Source: Lachnospiraceae bacterium (GTDB taxonomy: Bacteria; Bacillota; Clostridia; Lachnospirales; Lachnospiraceae). From it: a DNA stretch of 33,740 nucleotides. The DNA is taken from NCBI GenBank assembly GCA_017532145.1, contig JAFXJR010000115.1:1-33740 (forward strand), read 5' to 3'. Made by a program: the position numbers and the translations under genes. The notes beneath the pieces were generated by a model. It was given only the letters and a program-made list of their open reading frames with translations, made no database searches and was not told where the DNA came from. Shown here one piece after another: positions 1-8,712 of the stretch (position 1 is its first letter; the number at the start of each line of letters is the position of its first letter).

Positions 1-750
1 AAAAACTTCTCCTCCGGCTGCCAGTACTGCCATCAAATAGGTACCTGCTACAATTCTGTCTTCCGGTATGCGATAACTGACTTCATGCAGCTGCTTTACC
101 CCCCTGATTACCAGTCTGGTACTTCCTTCTCCTTTAATTTTTGCCCCGGCTGCTTTCAAAAATCCACATAAGGCTTCTATCTCCGGCTCTCTGGCTGCAT
201 TGGTCAAATAGGTATCTCCCTCTGCCAGTACTGCTGCCAAAAGAATATTTTCTGTAGCTCCTACACTGGGAAAGGGGAGTCTATAATCCATCCCTCTCAG
301 ACTGTCTGCCCGGGCTGTGAACATCTGCTCCTGTTCAGCAATATCTACGCCCATCTGTCTCAATGCTGTCAGATGCAGATCGATGGGCCGCTTACCAATC
401 ACACATCCCCCCGGATAGACCATAGAAGCTTCTCCCCATCTGCCCAATAAAGCCCCTAAAAGCATAATGGAAGAACGCATTCCCGTTGCTGCTTCACCAG
501 TAATCTGATTATCTCGGATATGGGAAGCATCCACGGTTACCGTACTGCCACTGCGGCTTACCTGACAGCCCAGCTTTTCTAACAGCTTCTGCATATAATA
601 TACATCGGCAATCTGAGGACAATTCTGAATCACACTGATTCCTTCTATCAGTAGCGTAGCTGCTAAAATAGGAAGGGCAGCATTTTTGGAGCCTTGTATC
701 TTCGTCTCTCCCTTGAGGAGCTTTCCACCATAAATATGAATAGAATCCAA
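1..750 (-). CDS. murA: UDP-N-acetylglucosamine 1-carboxyvinyltransferase (5' part)
   Basis: Cytoplasmic enzyme that transfers enolpyruvate from PEP to UDP-GlcNAc, the first committed step of peptidoglycan synthesis. I translated 250 codons with no stop; the window edge cuts off the C-terminal part. The N-terminus contains GSKNAALPILAA, with the Lys22-Asn23 pair of the family. PGGCVIGKRPIDLH carries the PEP-reactive cysteine (Cys116, equivalent to Cys115 of E. coli; the fosfomycin target). The start is TTG at 750: the frame has no ATG before an upstream in-frame stop, and AGGGAAGGTGAG lies at proper distance. It follows ftsW by 98 bp, so it is probably the next gene of the dcw transcript, although a separate promoter in the AT-rich gap is possible. 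Clostridia often have two murA paralogues, and I cannot tell which one this is. Confidence 0.93.
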   Translation of the reverse strand, partial: MDSIHIYGGKLLKGETKIQGSKNAALPILAATLLIEGISVIQNCPQIADVYYMQKLLEKLGCQVSRSGSTVTVDASHIRDNQITGEAATGMRSSIMLLGALLGRWGEASMVYPGGCVIGKRPIDLHLTALRQMGVDIAEQEQMFTARADSLRGMDYRLPFPSVGATENILLAAVLAEGDTYLTNAAREPEIEALCGFLKAAGAKIKGEGSTRLVIRGVKQLHEVSYRIPEDRIVAGTYLMAVLAAGGEVF

Positions 751-848
751 TGGCTCACCTTCCCTAAGATGATTTCATCTATAACTATCTATTTCATATA
801 TATGATAAAACCATAGTTATGTACCTTGTACTGAAATATCTTAAAGTT

Positions 849-2015
849 TTATAAATCTTTAAGCTTTATTCTTAAGGATACGCTCATTACTATTCCCATT
901 TCAATCAGCAAAAACAGAACAGAAGTTCCTCCATAGCTGATAAATGGGAGAGAAATTCCTGTGTTGGGCATAGTATTAGTCACCACCGCAATATTAAGAA
1001 TTACCTGAATAGCGATATGTCCCATTACTCCTACCACCAGTAAGGCTCCAAACAAATCCGGGGCATTATTGGCAATCACCATACACCGCCATAGTAACAG
1101 AACAAACATCAAAATAATGGATATACCACCAAAAAGTCCCAGTTCCTCACAGATAATGGAAAAAATCATATCATTTTGAGATTCTGGTAAAAATCCCAGC
1201 TTTTGTATACTTCGTCCCAATCCTTTTCCCAGTATTCCGCCTGAACCAATAGCATAAAGCGACTGCAAGACCTGAAAGCCTTCATCCTTAGGATAAGCTT
1301 CCGGATTGAGCCAGGCCATTACACGGTCAAAACGGAAATTGTCTGATTGAGATGCTATCTTGGTGATGATAAAAACCAAACCTACTGCTAATACACTGCC
1401 TGTTGCTGCTATTCCCATAAACACCTTATACTGGGGACTAGCTACAAACAACATAATAAAACCGATACCATAGACAATAATGGCAGAGCTTAAATTTTCG
1501 GTTACTTGCCATATAGCCAAAAACATAGGGAAAGGAAGTAAGAAAATAAACAAAAATCCCTTTACTGTCTGAATCCCTCTTCCCATCCTACTGATGAGGT
1601 TAGCCAAACAGATAATTATTCCCAGCTTAGCAACCTCTGCCGGCTGAAACGTTATTCCAAAAATCCTAATCCATCTGGTGGCTCCATTGGCTGTATAGCC
1701 TAATCCGGGTACTCGTACCAGAAACAACAGCATAATGGAACCTATGTAAGCCAGAACAGTAAACTTTTTCCATATCTGATAAGGAATAATCGCTGCTACA
1801 GCCATAAGCACCAGACCTAACAGAGTCGCCACAAACTGTTTTTTCAGATAATAGGCAGAATCTCCATCATGGTCTTTAAAGGCATCATATGAGCTGCTGG
1901 AGTAAATCATGACAAGACCAAATCCCAGCAAAAATAATATAATAAATAAAAAGCTATAGTCAAAGTATCTCTCCGGTTTTCTCTTTTTCTGCTGTCTAGT
2001 GCTTCCCACTGCCAC
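849..2015 (-). CDS. ftsW: FtsW/SpoVE-type SEDS peptidoglycan glycosyltransferase
   Basis: Polytopic membrane protein of 388 residues that polymerises lipid II glycan strands at the septum with a partner class B PBP. About ten hydrophobic segments are visible after a short basic N-terminus. The family signature NTGISLPFISYGGTS lies at about 351-365. LPESQNDMIFSIICEELG at about 276-293 contains Asp282, which aligns with the catalytic aspartate of SEDS proteins. The start is GTG, preceded by GGAG six bases upstream. It sits 31 bp after murD and upstream of murA. In a spore former it could equally be SpoVE. The location directly after murD, in a cluster with two PBPs, favours a division or sporulation septum role over RodA. 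Confidence 0.93.
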   Translation of the reverse strand: MAVGSTRQQKKRKPERYFDYSFLFIILFLLGFGLVMIYSSSSYDAFKDHDGDSAYYLKKQFVATLLGLVLMAVAAIIPYQIWKKFTVLAYIGSIMLLFLVRVPGLGYTANGATRWIRIFGITFQPAEVAKLGIIICLANLISRMGRGIQTVKGFLFIFLLPFPMFLAIWQVTENLSSAIIVYGIGFIMLFVASPQYKVFMGIAATGSVLAVGLVFIITKIASQSDNFRFDRVMAWLNPEAYPKDEGFQVLQSLYAIGSGGILGKGLGRSIQKLGFLPESQNDMIFSIICEELGLFGGISIILMFVLLLWRCMVIANNAPDLFGALLVVGVMGHIAIQVILNIAVVTNTMPNTGISLPFISYGGTSVLFLLIEMGIVMSVSLRIKLKDL

Positions 2016-2046
2016 TTACTGCTCCATCTCCTTTCCCTACCATCCG

Positions 2047-3402
2047 TTACAGGCTATGGACATAATCCTTAAAAAGATTGCCTCTTACCTCATAGTTGGG
2101 AAACATTCCCCAACTGGCACAGGCTGGTGAAAGTAATACTGCATCCCCCTCTACTGCCGTCTTAGTACAAATTTTTAATGCCTTCTCAAAGGTATCTGCC
2201 AGGATAATATTCGTTATTCCATGTTTTCTGGCACAGGCTTCAATTTTATCTGCTGTCTGCCCAATCAATACCAGACATTTTACCTTATTCTCAAATGCTT
2301 CTATCCATTCATCATATACATTTCCCTTATCGTATCCTCCTCCAATCAGTATCGTCGGCTTCGTCATTGCACGGATTCCCTGAATGGCAGCATCCGGGTT
2401 GGTACCCTTGGAATCATTGTAATAATCTACGCCATGCTTTGTCGCTACAAACTCAATACGATGGGCTACTGCCCGAAATCCTCTGACTACCTCCAGTATC
2501 TTTTCCATCGGCACACCCATATGCAAAGAAACCCCGATGGCAGCCATCACATTTTCCACATTGCAGATTCCTACCAGCTGCATCTCGTGAATATCCATCA
2601 ACTGCTGTACCTGTTCTCCTTCAGCCAGATAAATTTTTTCATTCTCCAGATACAGTCCCTGCTCCAACCGCCTTTGGGAAGAAAAGAAGACTACTTTGGC
2701 TGGACACCGATTGGCAAATTCTCTCAGTCTCTGATCTTCATAGTTGAGTATACAGACATCCTCCTTTGTCTGACATACAGCAATTCTTTCTTTGGCTGCT
2801 GCATAGTTTTCCATCGTATGATGGCGATCCAGATGATCTGGTGTAATATTTAAAATGGCAGATACGGCAGGGCGAAAACTTGCTGTGGTTTCTAGTTGAA
2901 AGCTGCTGACCTCAGCCACCGTCACACCATTTCCCGTGATTTCCAATGCTTCTTCTGTAAAAGGCTTGCCAATGTTGCCCACCACATGAACTTCCTTTTC
3001 ATTAGCCTTTAAGATTTCGCCAACCAGGGTAGTTGTCGTCGTTTTTCCATTGGTACCTGTAATCGCTGCCAACCTGCCTTTGGCATACCGATACCCCATT
3101 TCCAGCTCTCCCCATACAGGAATCCCCTGACTCCTAAGTTCCTCCACAATTCCCGTATCCACAGGTACTCCGGGACTGGGAACCAGCAGTACCACTTCCT
3201 TCCTTACCGTTTCCGGTAACACTCCCAGATAAACCTCTGCCCGACTCTTGTCTGACAATTTACTTTTAATCCAGTCAGCAGACAACGTTTGATTCGCATC
3301 ATAGATTACCGGAACAGCTTCCAGAGCTTCCAGCAGCCTTGCTGCTCCCATACCACTAAGTCCCGTTCCGATAACCAATACCTTTTTATCTTTAATTTCC
3401 AT
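2047..3402 (-). CDS. murD: UDP-N-acetylmuramoyl-L-alanine--D-glutamate ligase
   Basis: Cytoplasmic Mur ligase adding D-Glu to UDP-MurNAc-L-Ala. Visible features, in order: an N-terminal Rossmann-like VLVIGTGLSGMGAA, the ATP loop AAITGTNGKTTT, NITPDHLDRHH, the YAAAKER lysine that is carbamylated in this family, NDSKGTNPDAA, and the C-terminal SPACASWGMFPNYEVRGNLFK. I start it at ATG 3402 because the protein then begins MEIKDKKVLVIG as homologues do, with AAGGGA eight bases upstream. An in-frame ATG at 3429 also has a good site (AGGGAG) and would add nine residues, so the start is uncertain. It lies between mraY and ftsW in the dcw cluster. Confidence 0.95.
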   Translation of the reverse strand: MEIKDKKVLVIGTGLSGMGAARLLEALEAVPVIYDANQTLSADWIKSKLSDKSRAEVYLGVLPETVRKEVVLLVPSPGVPVDTGIVEELRSQGIPVWGELEMGYRYAKGRLAAITGTNGKTTTTTLVGEILKANEKEVHVVGNIGKPFTEEALEITGNGVTVAEVSSFQLETTASFRPAVSAILNITPDHLDRHHTMENYAAAKERIAVCQTKEDVCILNYEDQRLREFANRCPAKVVFFSSQRRLEQGLYLENEKIYLAEGEQVQQLMDIHEMQLVGICNVENVMAAIGVSLHMGVPMEKILEVVRGFRAVAHRIEFVATKHGVDYYNDSKGTNPDAAIQGIRAMTKPTILIGGGYDKGNVYDEWIEAFENKVKCLVLIGQTADKIEACARKHGITNIILADTFEKALKICTKTAVEGDAVLLSPACASWGMFPNYEVRGNLFKDYVHSL

Positions 3403-3490
3403 AAAATCATTCCCTTTTCTTTCCAACATCTATTCTCCCTATGGAACTGCTAAAGCAGATATTTCCCCGCCTGCCCATACCTTGATTTGG

Positions 3491-4447
3491 TTAAACTCCT
3501 GCAAGAGCAAGCAGACATAAAACGGCTGTAGCTATGGTAAATACAGCTACCACTCTGGTTTCTGACCATCCACATAATTCAAAATGATGATGCAAAGGTG
3601 CCATCTTAAAGAATCTTTTTCCCCCTGTCAGCTTAAAATATCCTACCTGAATGATTACCGATACTACCTCCAGGGTATAAATTAATGCGACTATCGGAAT
3701 AAAAAGGGGCATCTGAAGTATATAGGCAGTGGCAGCCACAAAGCCTCCCAAAGCCAGTGAACCGGTATCTCCCATAAATACACTGGCCGGATGTACATTG
3801 AAAAGTAAAAATCCCATTAAAGCCCCTACTACTGCACAGGTAATAGGCTCAATCCCACTGGCGGTTCCTATTGCCACCACCGTAAAAAAGGTAGCTATCA
3901 TCACCGTTACACTGCTTGCCAGTCCGTCCAATCCATCGGTAAAGTTGGCTCCATTTACCGTAGCAAGCATGACGAAAAACAACAGCGGCAGATTCCAGAT
4001 TCCCAAATCCAGATACTGATTGGGCCAGAAGGGAATTTTCATTGCCAAAGAAACATCTGCATACTCCGTCATATAATAGGCAAATACCCCTGTTACCAGA
4101 AACTGTCCCAGCATCTTCTGCCAGGCTCTCAGTCCCAGAGAGCGTTTCAGCACCACCTTGATGTAATCATCCAAAAATCCAATCAATCCAAATCCCAGAG
4201 TAACGAAGAGTACTGGCAGTATCTTAGGATAATCCTTCATATATATCAGGGAAGTCACTGTAATACCGAAAAGAATCAGTATACCGCCCATGGTAGGTGT
4301 ACCGGATTTTTTCAGATGGCTTTGAGGACCATCATCGCGTACTGTCTGCCCCACCTTCAGCCTCCTTAAAAAAGGAATAATAAAAGGTCCCAATATCACA
4401 CTTATTGCAAAAGAAACCACCACGGACATAATTACTGTATGATTCAT
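3491..4447 (-). CDS. mraY: Phospho-N-acetylmuramoyl-pentapeptide-transferase
   Basis: Integral membrane enzyme of 318 residues that transfers phospho-MurNAc-pentapeptide to undecaprenyl phosphate, giving lipid I. Family motifs are all present: VRDDGPQSHLKKSGTPTMGG near the N-terminus, the DDYIK Asp pair, NGANFTDGLDGLA, VFMGDTGSLALGG, and the histidine motif MAPLHHHFELCGW near the C-terminus. About ten membrane segments are apparent. It is somewhat shorter than the E. coli enzyme, as is usual in Firmicutes. It lies 44 bp after the second PBP gene and 61-88 bp before murD, depending on the murD start. Confidence 0.96.
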   Translation of the reverse strand: MNHTVIMSVVVSFAISVILGPFIIPFLRRLKVGQTVRDDGPQSHLKKSGTPTMGGILILFGITVTSLIYMKDYPKILPVLFVTLGFGLIGFLDDYIKVVLKRSLGLRAWQKMLGQFLVTGVFAYYMTEYADVSLAMKIPFWPNQYLDLGIWNLPLLFFVMLATVNGANFTDGLDGLASSVTVMIATFFTVVAIGTASGIEPITCAVVGALMGFLLFNVHPASVFMGDTGSLALGGFVAATAYILQMPLFIPIVALIYTLEVVSVIIQVGYFKLTGGKRFFKMAPLHHHFELCGWSETRVVAVFTIATAVLCLLALAGV

Positions 4448-4491
4448 TTTATCATTTCCATCCTTTCTGAATCAGTTCTTCCCTAATTCAT

Positions 4492-6243
4492 CTATGTATT
4501 ATAAGTCATTCTTTCCAAATAAGGAAGAATATTTTCAAAAAGCTGTCTTACAATGGGGGCTGCGATCTGTCCTCCATAGTAAACTCCCTGTGGATTATTG
4601 ATAATGGCAATCGCCAGTACCTGAGGGTCGTCAGCAGGAGCAAAGCCCAAAAAGGAAGAGATATACCTGCCACTGCCTCTGGGTAAGGTCTGACTGGTAG
4701 CCGTCTTTCCTCCTACCCTGTAGCCCTCCACATAGCCATTGATTCCACTGCCGTTTTCTACTACCTGTTCCAGCATATAACGCATCTTTTCTGAAGTTTC
4801 TTCAGAAACAATATTCTCCTCCATAGGGTACTCCAACGTCTTTATTGTCTCTCCCTCACTGTTTACCACCTTGACTCCAAAATGGGGAGTCACTCTGGTT
4901 CCGCCATTGATAATAGAGGAAACTGTGGTAGCCAGCTGTACCGGAGTAATCTGGAAGGACTGACCAAAGGATATCGTAGCCAGCTCCACTGCCTTTATAT
5001 TCTCCTTCTTATGCATAATGGTTCCAGCTTCTCCAGGCAAATCCACTCCTGTTTTGTTCATCAATCCAAAGCGTTTAAAATACTCATAATATCTATCTAC
5101 TCCCAGCCGCATTCCCACGGTAATAAATACCGGGTTACAGGAATTCATCGTTCCCTGTACAAAATCTTCTCCCCCATGTCCACCTACCTTATGGCATCGA
5201 ATCTTTCTATCCTCCACCATAATATAACCAGGACAGCTAAAACGGTCAGTCAAACTAACCACCTTTTCCTCCAAGCCGGCAGCAGCTGTAATAATTTTAA
5301 ATGTAGAACCTGGCTCGTAGGTATCATTAATGCAGCTATTTCTCCACATTTGGTTGAGTGCATTCTGTTTTTCCTCCTGAGTGGTGGGTGTAATACTTCC
5401 TTCCGGCAGCGTATAGGGCTGATTTAAATTAAATTCCGGAACGTTTACCATGGCCAGAATTTTCCCATTTTTAGGATTCATCACCAAAATAGAAACACTG
5501 TCTGCCTCCTTGGTTTCCATGGCCTGTAAAGCCAGCTGTGTAGCATAGCTTTGGATATTAATGTCCAAGCTCACATGAACATCATTTCCATTTAAGGGTT
5601 CTATCCTATTTTCTCCTGCTTCCTCAATTTCCATTCCTCTGGCATCAGTAACAGTCAGGATTCTTCCCTCTTTTCCCTTTAAATATTCCTCATAGATTAC
5701 CTCCAGCCCTATAATGCCCTGATTGTCGCCTCCCGTAAAGCCCAGTACCTTGGAAGCCAGTGTATCATAGGGATAGTACCTCTTATAGTCTTCATCCACC
5801 TTTACCCCATCCAAATCATAGGAGCGAATCCTGTCTCCTGTGGCCTTATCCACATTACTTTTGATTCGTTCAATGGCAGTATACTTTTCTACCCTGGCTC
5901 TTACCTCTTCCTCTGTCATACCCAGTTCTCTGGCAAGGACACGAGTCACCTCCTGGGGATTCGTAATCTGGCTATGAATCACCGAAATCGTACATACTGT
6001 ACGATTATCAGCCAGTATGGCTCCTGTAGCATCCACAATTCTGCCACGGGCCGCTTTAATACTGCGTTCTCTCTCATGAAGTTCTTTGGCTGCTTCCATA
6101 TAGTATTCCGATCGCCCTATCATAAGGTAGGCCAGCCTTCCTATTAAAACCAGAAATACAGCGATAAATAAAAAGAAGGTAATTACAATTTTTTTTCTAA
6201 TATAGGTTTTGTTTTTTATAGGCATAGATGCAGATAACCTCAT
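4492..6243 (-). CDS. spoVD: Class B penicillin-binding protein, SpoVD/FtsI type
   Basis: Membrane-anchored peptidoglycan transpeptidase of 583 residues. A basic start and a TM at about 20-40 are followed by the PBP dimerisation region (RGRIVDATGAILADN) and the transpeptidase domain. Active-site motifs are STFK at 313-316, SCN at 368-370 and KTA at 513-515. The third motif has Ala where the canonical form has KTG. No PASTA domain follows; the protein ends soon after the catalytic domain. The annotated ATG (6243) has no clear Shine-Dalgarno and lies inside a perfect 16-bp inverted repeat. A second ATG at 6225 is possible. It is the second of two adjacent class B PBPs. In spore formers one such pair divides into FtsI and SpoVD; assigning this one to SpoVD is inference from position and size. 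Confidence 0.88.
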   Translation of the reverse strand: MRLSASMPIKNKTYIRKKIVITFFLFIAVFLVLIGRLAYLMIGRSEYYMEAAKELHERERSIKAARGRIVDATGAILADNRTVCTISVIHSQITNPQEVTRVLARELGMTEEEVRARVEKYTAIERIKSNVDKATGDRIRSYDLDGVKVDEDYKRYYPYDTLASKVLGFTGGDNQGIIGLEVIYEEYLKGKEGRILTVTDARGMEIEEAGENRIEPLNGNDVHVSLDINIQSYATQLALQAMETKEADSVSILVMNPKNGKILAMVNVPEFNLNQPYTLPEGSITPTTQEEKQNALNQMWRNSCINDTYEPGSTFKIITAAAGLEEKVVSLTDRFSCPGYIMVEDRKIRCHKVGGHGGEDFVQGTMNSCNPVFITVGMRLGVDRYYEYFKRFGLMNKTGVDLPGEAGTIMHKKENIKAVELATISFGQSFQITPVQLATTVSSIINGGTRVTPHFGVKVVNSEGETIKTLEYPMEENIVSEETSEKMRYMLEQVVENGSGINGYVEGYRVGGKTATSQTLPRGSGRYISSFLGFAPADDPQVLAIAIINNPQGVYYGGQIAAPIVRQLFENILPYLERMTYNT

Positions 6244-6286
6244 AAAAAGGTGTTACTACAATCTATTACTCTTTTTATGAGGTTAT
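6234..6286 (-). promoter_or_regulatory. Perfect 16-bp inverted repeat over the spoVD-like start codon
   Basis: Arms ATAACCTCATAAAAAG (6234-6249) and its exact reverse complement (6271-6286) are separated by 21 bases. In the minus-strand transcript the second arm reads CUUUUUAUGAGGUUAU, which contains the annotated AUG and the only GAGG near a downstream alternative AUG. No U-run follows, so it does not look like a terminator. It could limit translation of the downstream PBP or act as an RNA-processing site. Confidence 0.6.
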
Positions 6287-6314
6287 TCGTATAGATTCTA
6301 CTGTTTCCTTTGAG

Positions 6315-8699
6315 TCAGAAGGGATTGTCATCGTCTTCTGTATGATAATTGCCTCCAGGGCTTCCTAAACCGGCAGGTGTTGCACTGCCGCTGTTGCCTA
6401 TAGTATCTCCTGTTTCCGGATCAATCAGGATTCCGGTAGCAGGGTCCTTGGCATACCCGGTCTCCGGATCAATGGGAAAATCTCTCCATGCCTCTGAATA
6501 ACCTGTCTGTTGTGTAACACCTTGAGAGGAACCCTGTCCCTCTGTCCCTGATTGGGTACTTCCCTGAGAGGAATCCTGTCCCTCTGTCCCTGATTGGGTA
6601 CTTCCCTGGGAGGAATCCTGTCCCTCTGTCCCTGATTGAGGACTTTCCTGAGAGGTTCCCTGTTCTTCCTCACTGCCTTCCTGGGGATTACTTTCAGGCA
6701 CTGGGGGAGACATAATTTCCAACTGTAATGCTTCCAACTCAGCTTTTTCTTCCTCTGTCAGTTCCTCTGTCATAAAAATTCCCAGGTACGGCAATACTTC
6801 TGTCAAAATATTTCTTACGATACGAGTGGCAAATTTTGCATCATCCTGATACTTTACATTGGCTCTGTCTACCACTACATAGATAGCAATCTGAGGATCA
6901 TCTGCCGGTGCGTATCCCATAAAGGACACGACATACTCTCCATTATCACGGGGCAGTGTCTCTGCCGTCCCTGTCTTTCCTCCAATCATATAGCCGGCAG
7001 GACGAGCCGTTTTACCAGTTCCCTTTTCTCCTGTTATTACCTGATTACAATACTCAATAATCTTTTCTGAGGTAGAAGCCGAAACCGTCTGCTTTAACAG
7101 TCGCGGCTCTATATTTTCTACGGTAGCCCCACTGGGACTGATAATTTTACTCACCATATGGGGTTCATAGTAGTTCCCTCCATTAATCAGTGAACAAAAA
7201 CCGGCAATCATCTGAATCATTGTCACATTAAAGCCCTGTCCAAACGAATTGGTAGCCAAATCTACCGGCTTCATCGTATCTTGATTATAAACCAAAAGAG
7301 CCGTTCTGGATTCTCCTGCTAAATCAATATTGGTTTTCAGACCAAAATTAAAAATCCGTTGATAGTCCAAAAAGGGCTGGATACCCATGGCCTCATTAAT
7401 ATACATCATGGCCACATTACAGGAACGTTCCACACTCTGCCCTATCGTCAGTGGACCATCTCCCCAGGTGGTATGGCAGGCGATTCTCTCTCCTCCTACC
7501 ATTAAATATCCATTACAGGTATAAATCTCATCTCCTGTAATACTTCCTGTATCCAAGGCTCCTGCTACCGTAAAGGGCTTGGACACTGAGCCAGGCTCAT
7601 AGGTATCATTAATGCAAAAGTTTCTCCAAAGGGCATTGAACTGCTGACTTTTTAACTCATCTGATGGAAGAGCCGCATAGCTGGCTGCAGTAATATACTC
7701 CTTCTCCTGCTTTATTCTTCCCTTTTCATCCACCATCGGTCTTCCTATCAGATTCGCCACATCCTTTGGATTATTCAAGTCAAAAACAGGATAACTGGCC
7801 ATAGCCAGAATCTCCCCTGTATCCACCTCCATAATGATACATCCAGTATTATTACTGCCGCCTCTTTCCTCAAAATTGTTTCGGTATTGGTCATCAAATT
7901 TTTTCAGATACTTTTCTACAATTGCCTGAATATTGGCATCTATGGTGGTAACAATAGAATTGCCATCCACTGCAGATATTGTCGTTCTTTCCAGATTGGA
8001 TTCCCCATTCAGATAACCGTATTCCCGCCCTGATGTACCATTTAACACATGATTATAATACTCCTCTAAGCCATAGAGTCCCTGATTATCACTGGTAGTA
8101 AAGCCAATGGCATCACAAGCCATCGTATTATTAGGGTATCTTCTTTTATACTCTGCTTCCAGCCAGATACCCTGGATATTTTTATTTTCATCCGTATTTT
8201 CCAACAGCTCCTGAAAAGCCTTTACTTCTTCATAGGTCTTCTGCTTTTCGAGTACATAATAGGAGGACTGCGGATGAGATGCCAGTCTTTCCCTAATCTT
8301 TGAACCATCTATTCCCAGCAAAGTCTGGGCTGCTGCAATAGTAGGCTCTGCATACTCCTTTTCTGAAAGCATAATCTTGGCATCCAGGATGATATTATAT
8401 ACCTTTTCGCTATATGCCAGCTTAGTTCCCTTAGCATCCAAAATATCTCCCCGTTTGGAGGGTATCGTTCTGCTATGATAGGATAGCTGGGAGATTACCT
8501 GTTTTTTATATTTTTCCCCATCGGCCCTTATAATCATTACCATACGTGCAGTAAGGACAGAAAATGCTATTAAGATGAGAAAAAACAGCACTGCCAGCTT
8601 CTTTCGCATCCAGATGGTAAAGCCCTTTGCCCACCTTCTCATCCTGCTCTTCTTCCGTCTTCTTCCAGCCGGCTTCCGCCTTCTCCTTCTTATTCTCAT
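6315..8699 (-). CDS. Class B penicillin-binding protein (FtsI/PBP2 type) with repeat tail
   Basis: Septal peptidoglycan transpeptidase of 794 residues. The cytoplasmic N-terminus is extremely basic (Arg/Lys-rich up to about residue 35), followed by one TM (about 35-55) and the PBP dimer domain (SKRGDILDAKGTKLAYS). The catalytic domain has SVSK at 371-374, SCN at 426-428 and KTGT at 575-578. After about residue 640 it carries a tail of about 150 residues that is acidic and Gly/Ser/Gln-rich. That tail includes a 14-residue unit related to GTEGQDSSQGSTQS repeated about three times, and there is no PASTA domain. The start is ATG after GGTAGGTGAAGGG. It follows the ftsL-like gene by 13 bp, the usual position of the division PBP that partners FtsW and FtsL/DivIC. 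Confidence 0.9.
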   Translation of the reverse strand: MRIRRRRRKPAGRRRKKSRMRRWAKGFTIWMRKKLAVLFFLILIAFSVLTARMVMIIRADGEKYKKQVISQLSYHSRTIPSKRGDILDAKGTKLAYSEKVYNIILDAKIMLSEKEYAEPTIAAAQTLLGIDGSKIRERLASHPQSSYYVLEKQKTYEEVKAFQELLENTDENKNIQGIWLEAEYKRRYPNNTMACDAIGFTTSDNQGLYGLEEYYNHVLNGTSGREYGYLNGESNLERTTISAVDGNSIVTTIDANIQAIVEKYLKKFDDQYRNNFEERGGSNNTGCIIMEVDTGEILAMASYPVFDLNNPKDVANLIGRPMVDEKGRIKQEKEYITAASYAALPSDELKSQQFNALWRNFCINDTYEPGSVSKPFTVAGALDTGSITGDEIYTCNGYLMVGGERIACHTTWGDGPLTIGQSVERSCNVAMMYINEAMGIQPFLDYQRIFNFGLKTNIDLAGESRTALLVYNQDTMKPVDLATNSFGQGFNVTMIQMIAGFCSLINGGNYYEPHMVSKIISPSGATVENIEPRLLKQTVSASTSEKIIEYCNQVITGEKGTGKTARPAGYMIGGKTGTAETLPRDNGEYVVSFMGYAPADDPQIAIYVVVDRANVKYQDDAKFATRIVRNILTEVLPYLGIFMTEELTEEEKAELEALQLEIMSPPVPESNPQEGSEEEQGTSQESPQSGTEGQDSSQGSTQSGTEGQDSSQGSTQSGTEGQGSSQGVTQQTGYSEAWRDFPIDPETGYAKDPATGILIDPETGDTIGNSGSATPAGLGSPGGNYHTEDDDNPF
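6522..6648 (-). repeat. 42-bp tandem repeat, three copies, in the PBP tail
   Basis: Three nearly identical 42-bp units start near 6522, 6564 and 6606, and a degenerate fourth follows at about 6649-6670. The period is a multiple of three, so copy number can change without a frameshift. The unit encodes the Gly-Thr-Glu-Gly-Gln-Asp-Ser-Ser-Gln repeat of the extracellular tail of the upstream PBP. Confidence 0.9.
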
Positions 8700-8712
8700 C
8701 CCTTCACCTACC

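Noticed and set aside
781-820. Inverted repeat ATAACTAT/ATAGTTAT upstream of murA
   Set aside because: It is short, AT-rich and has a 24-base loop; expected by chance in such sequence.
2221-2853. Long plus-strand open frame opposite murD
   Set aside because: It is antisense to a clear murD with all motifs intact, and its translation has no recognisable domain.
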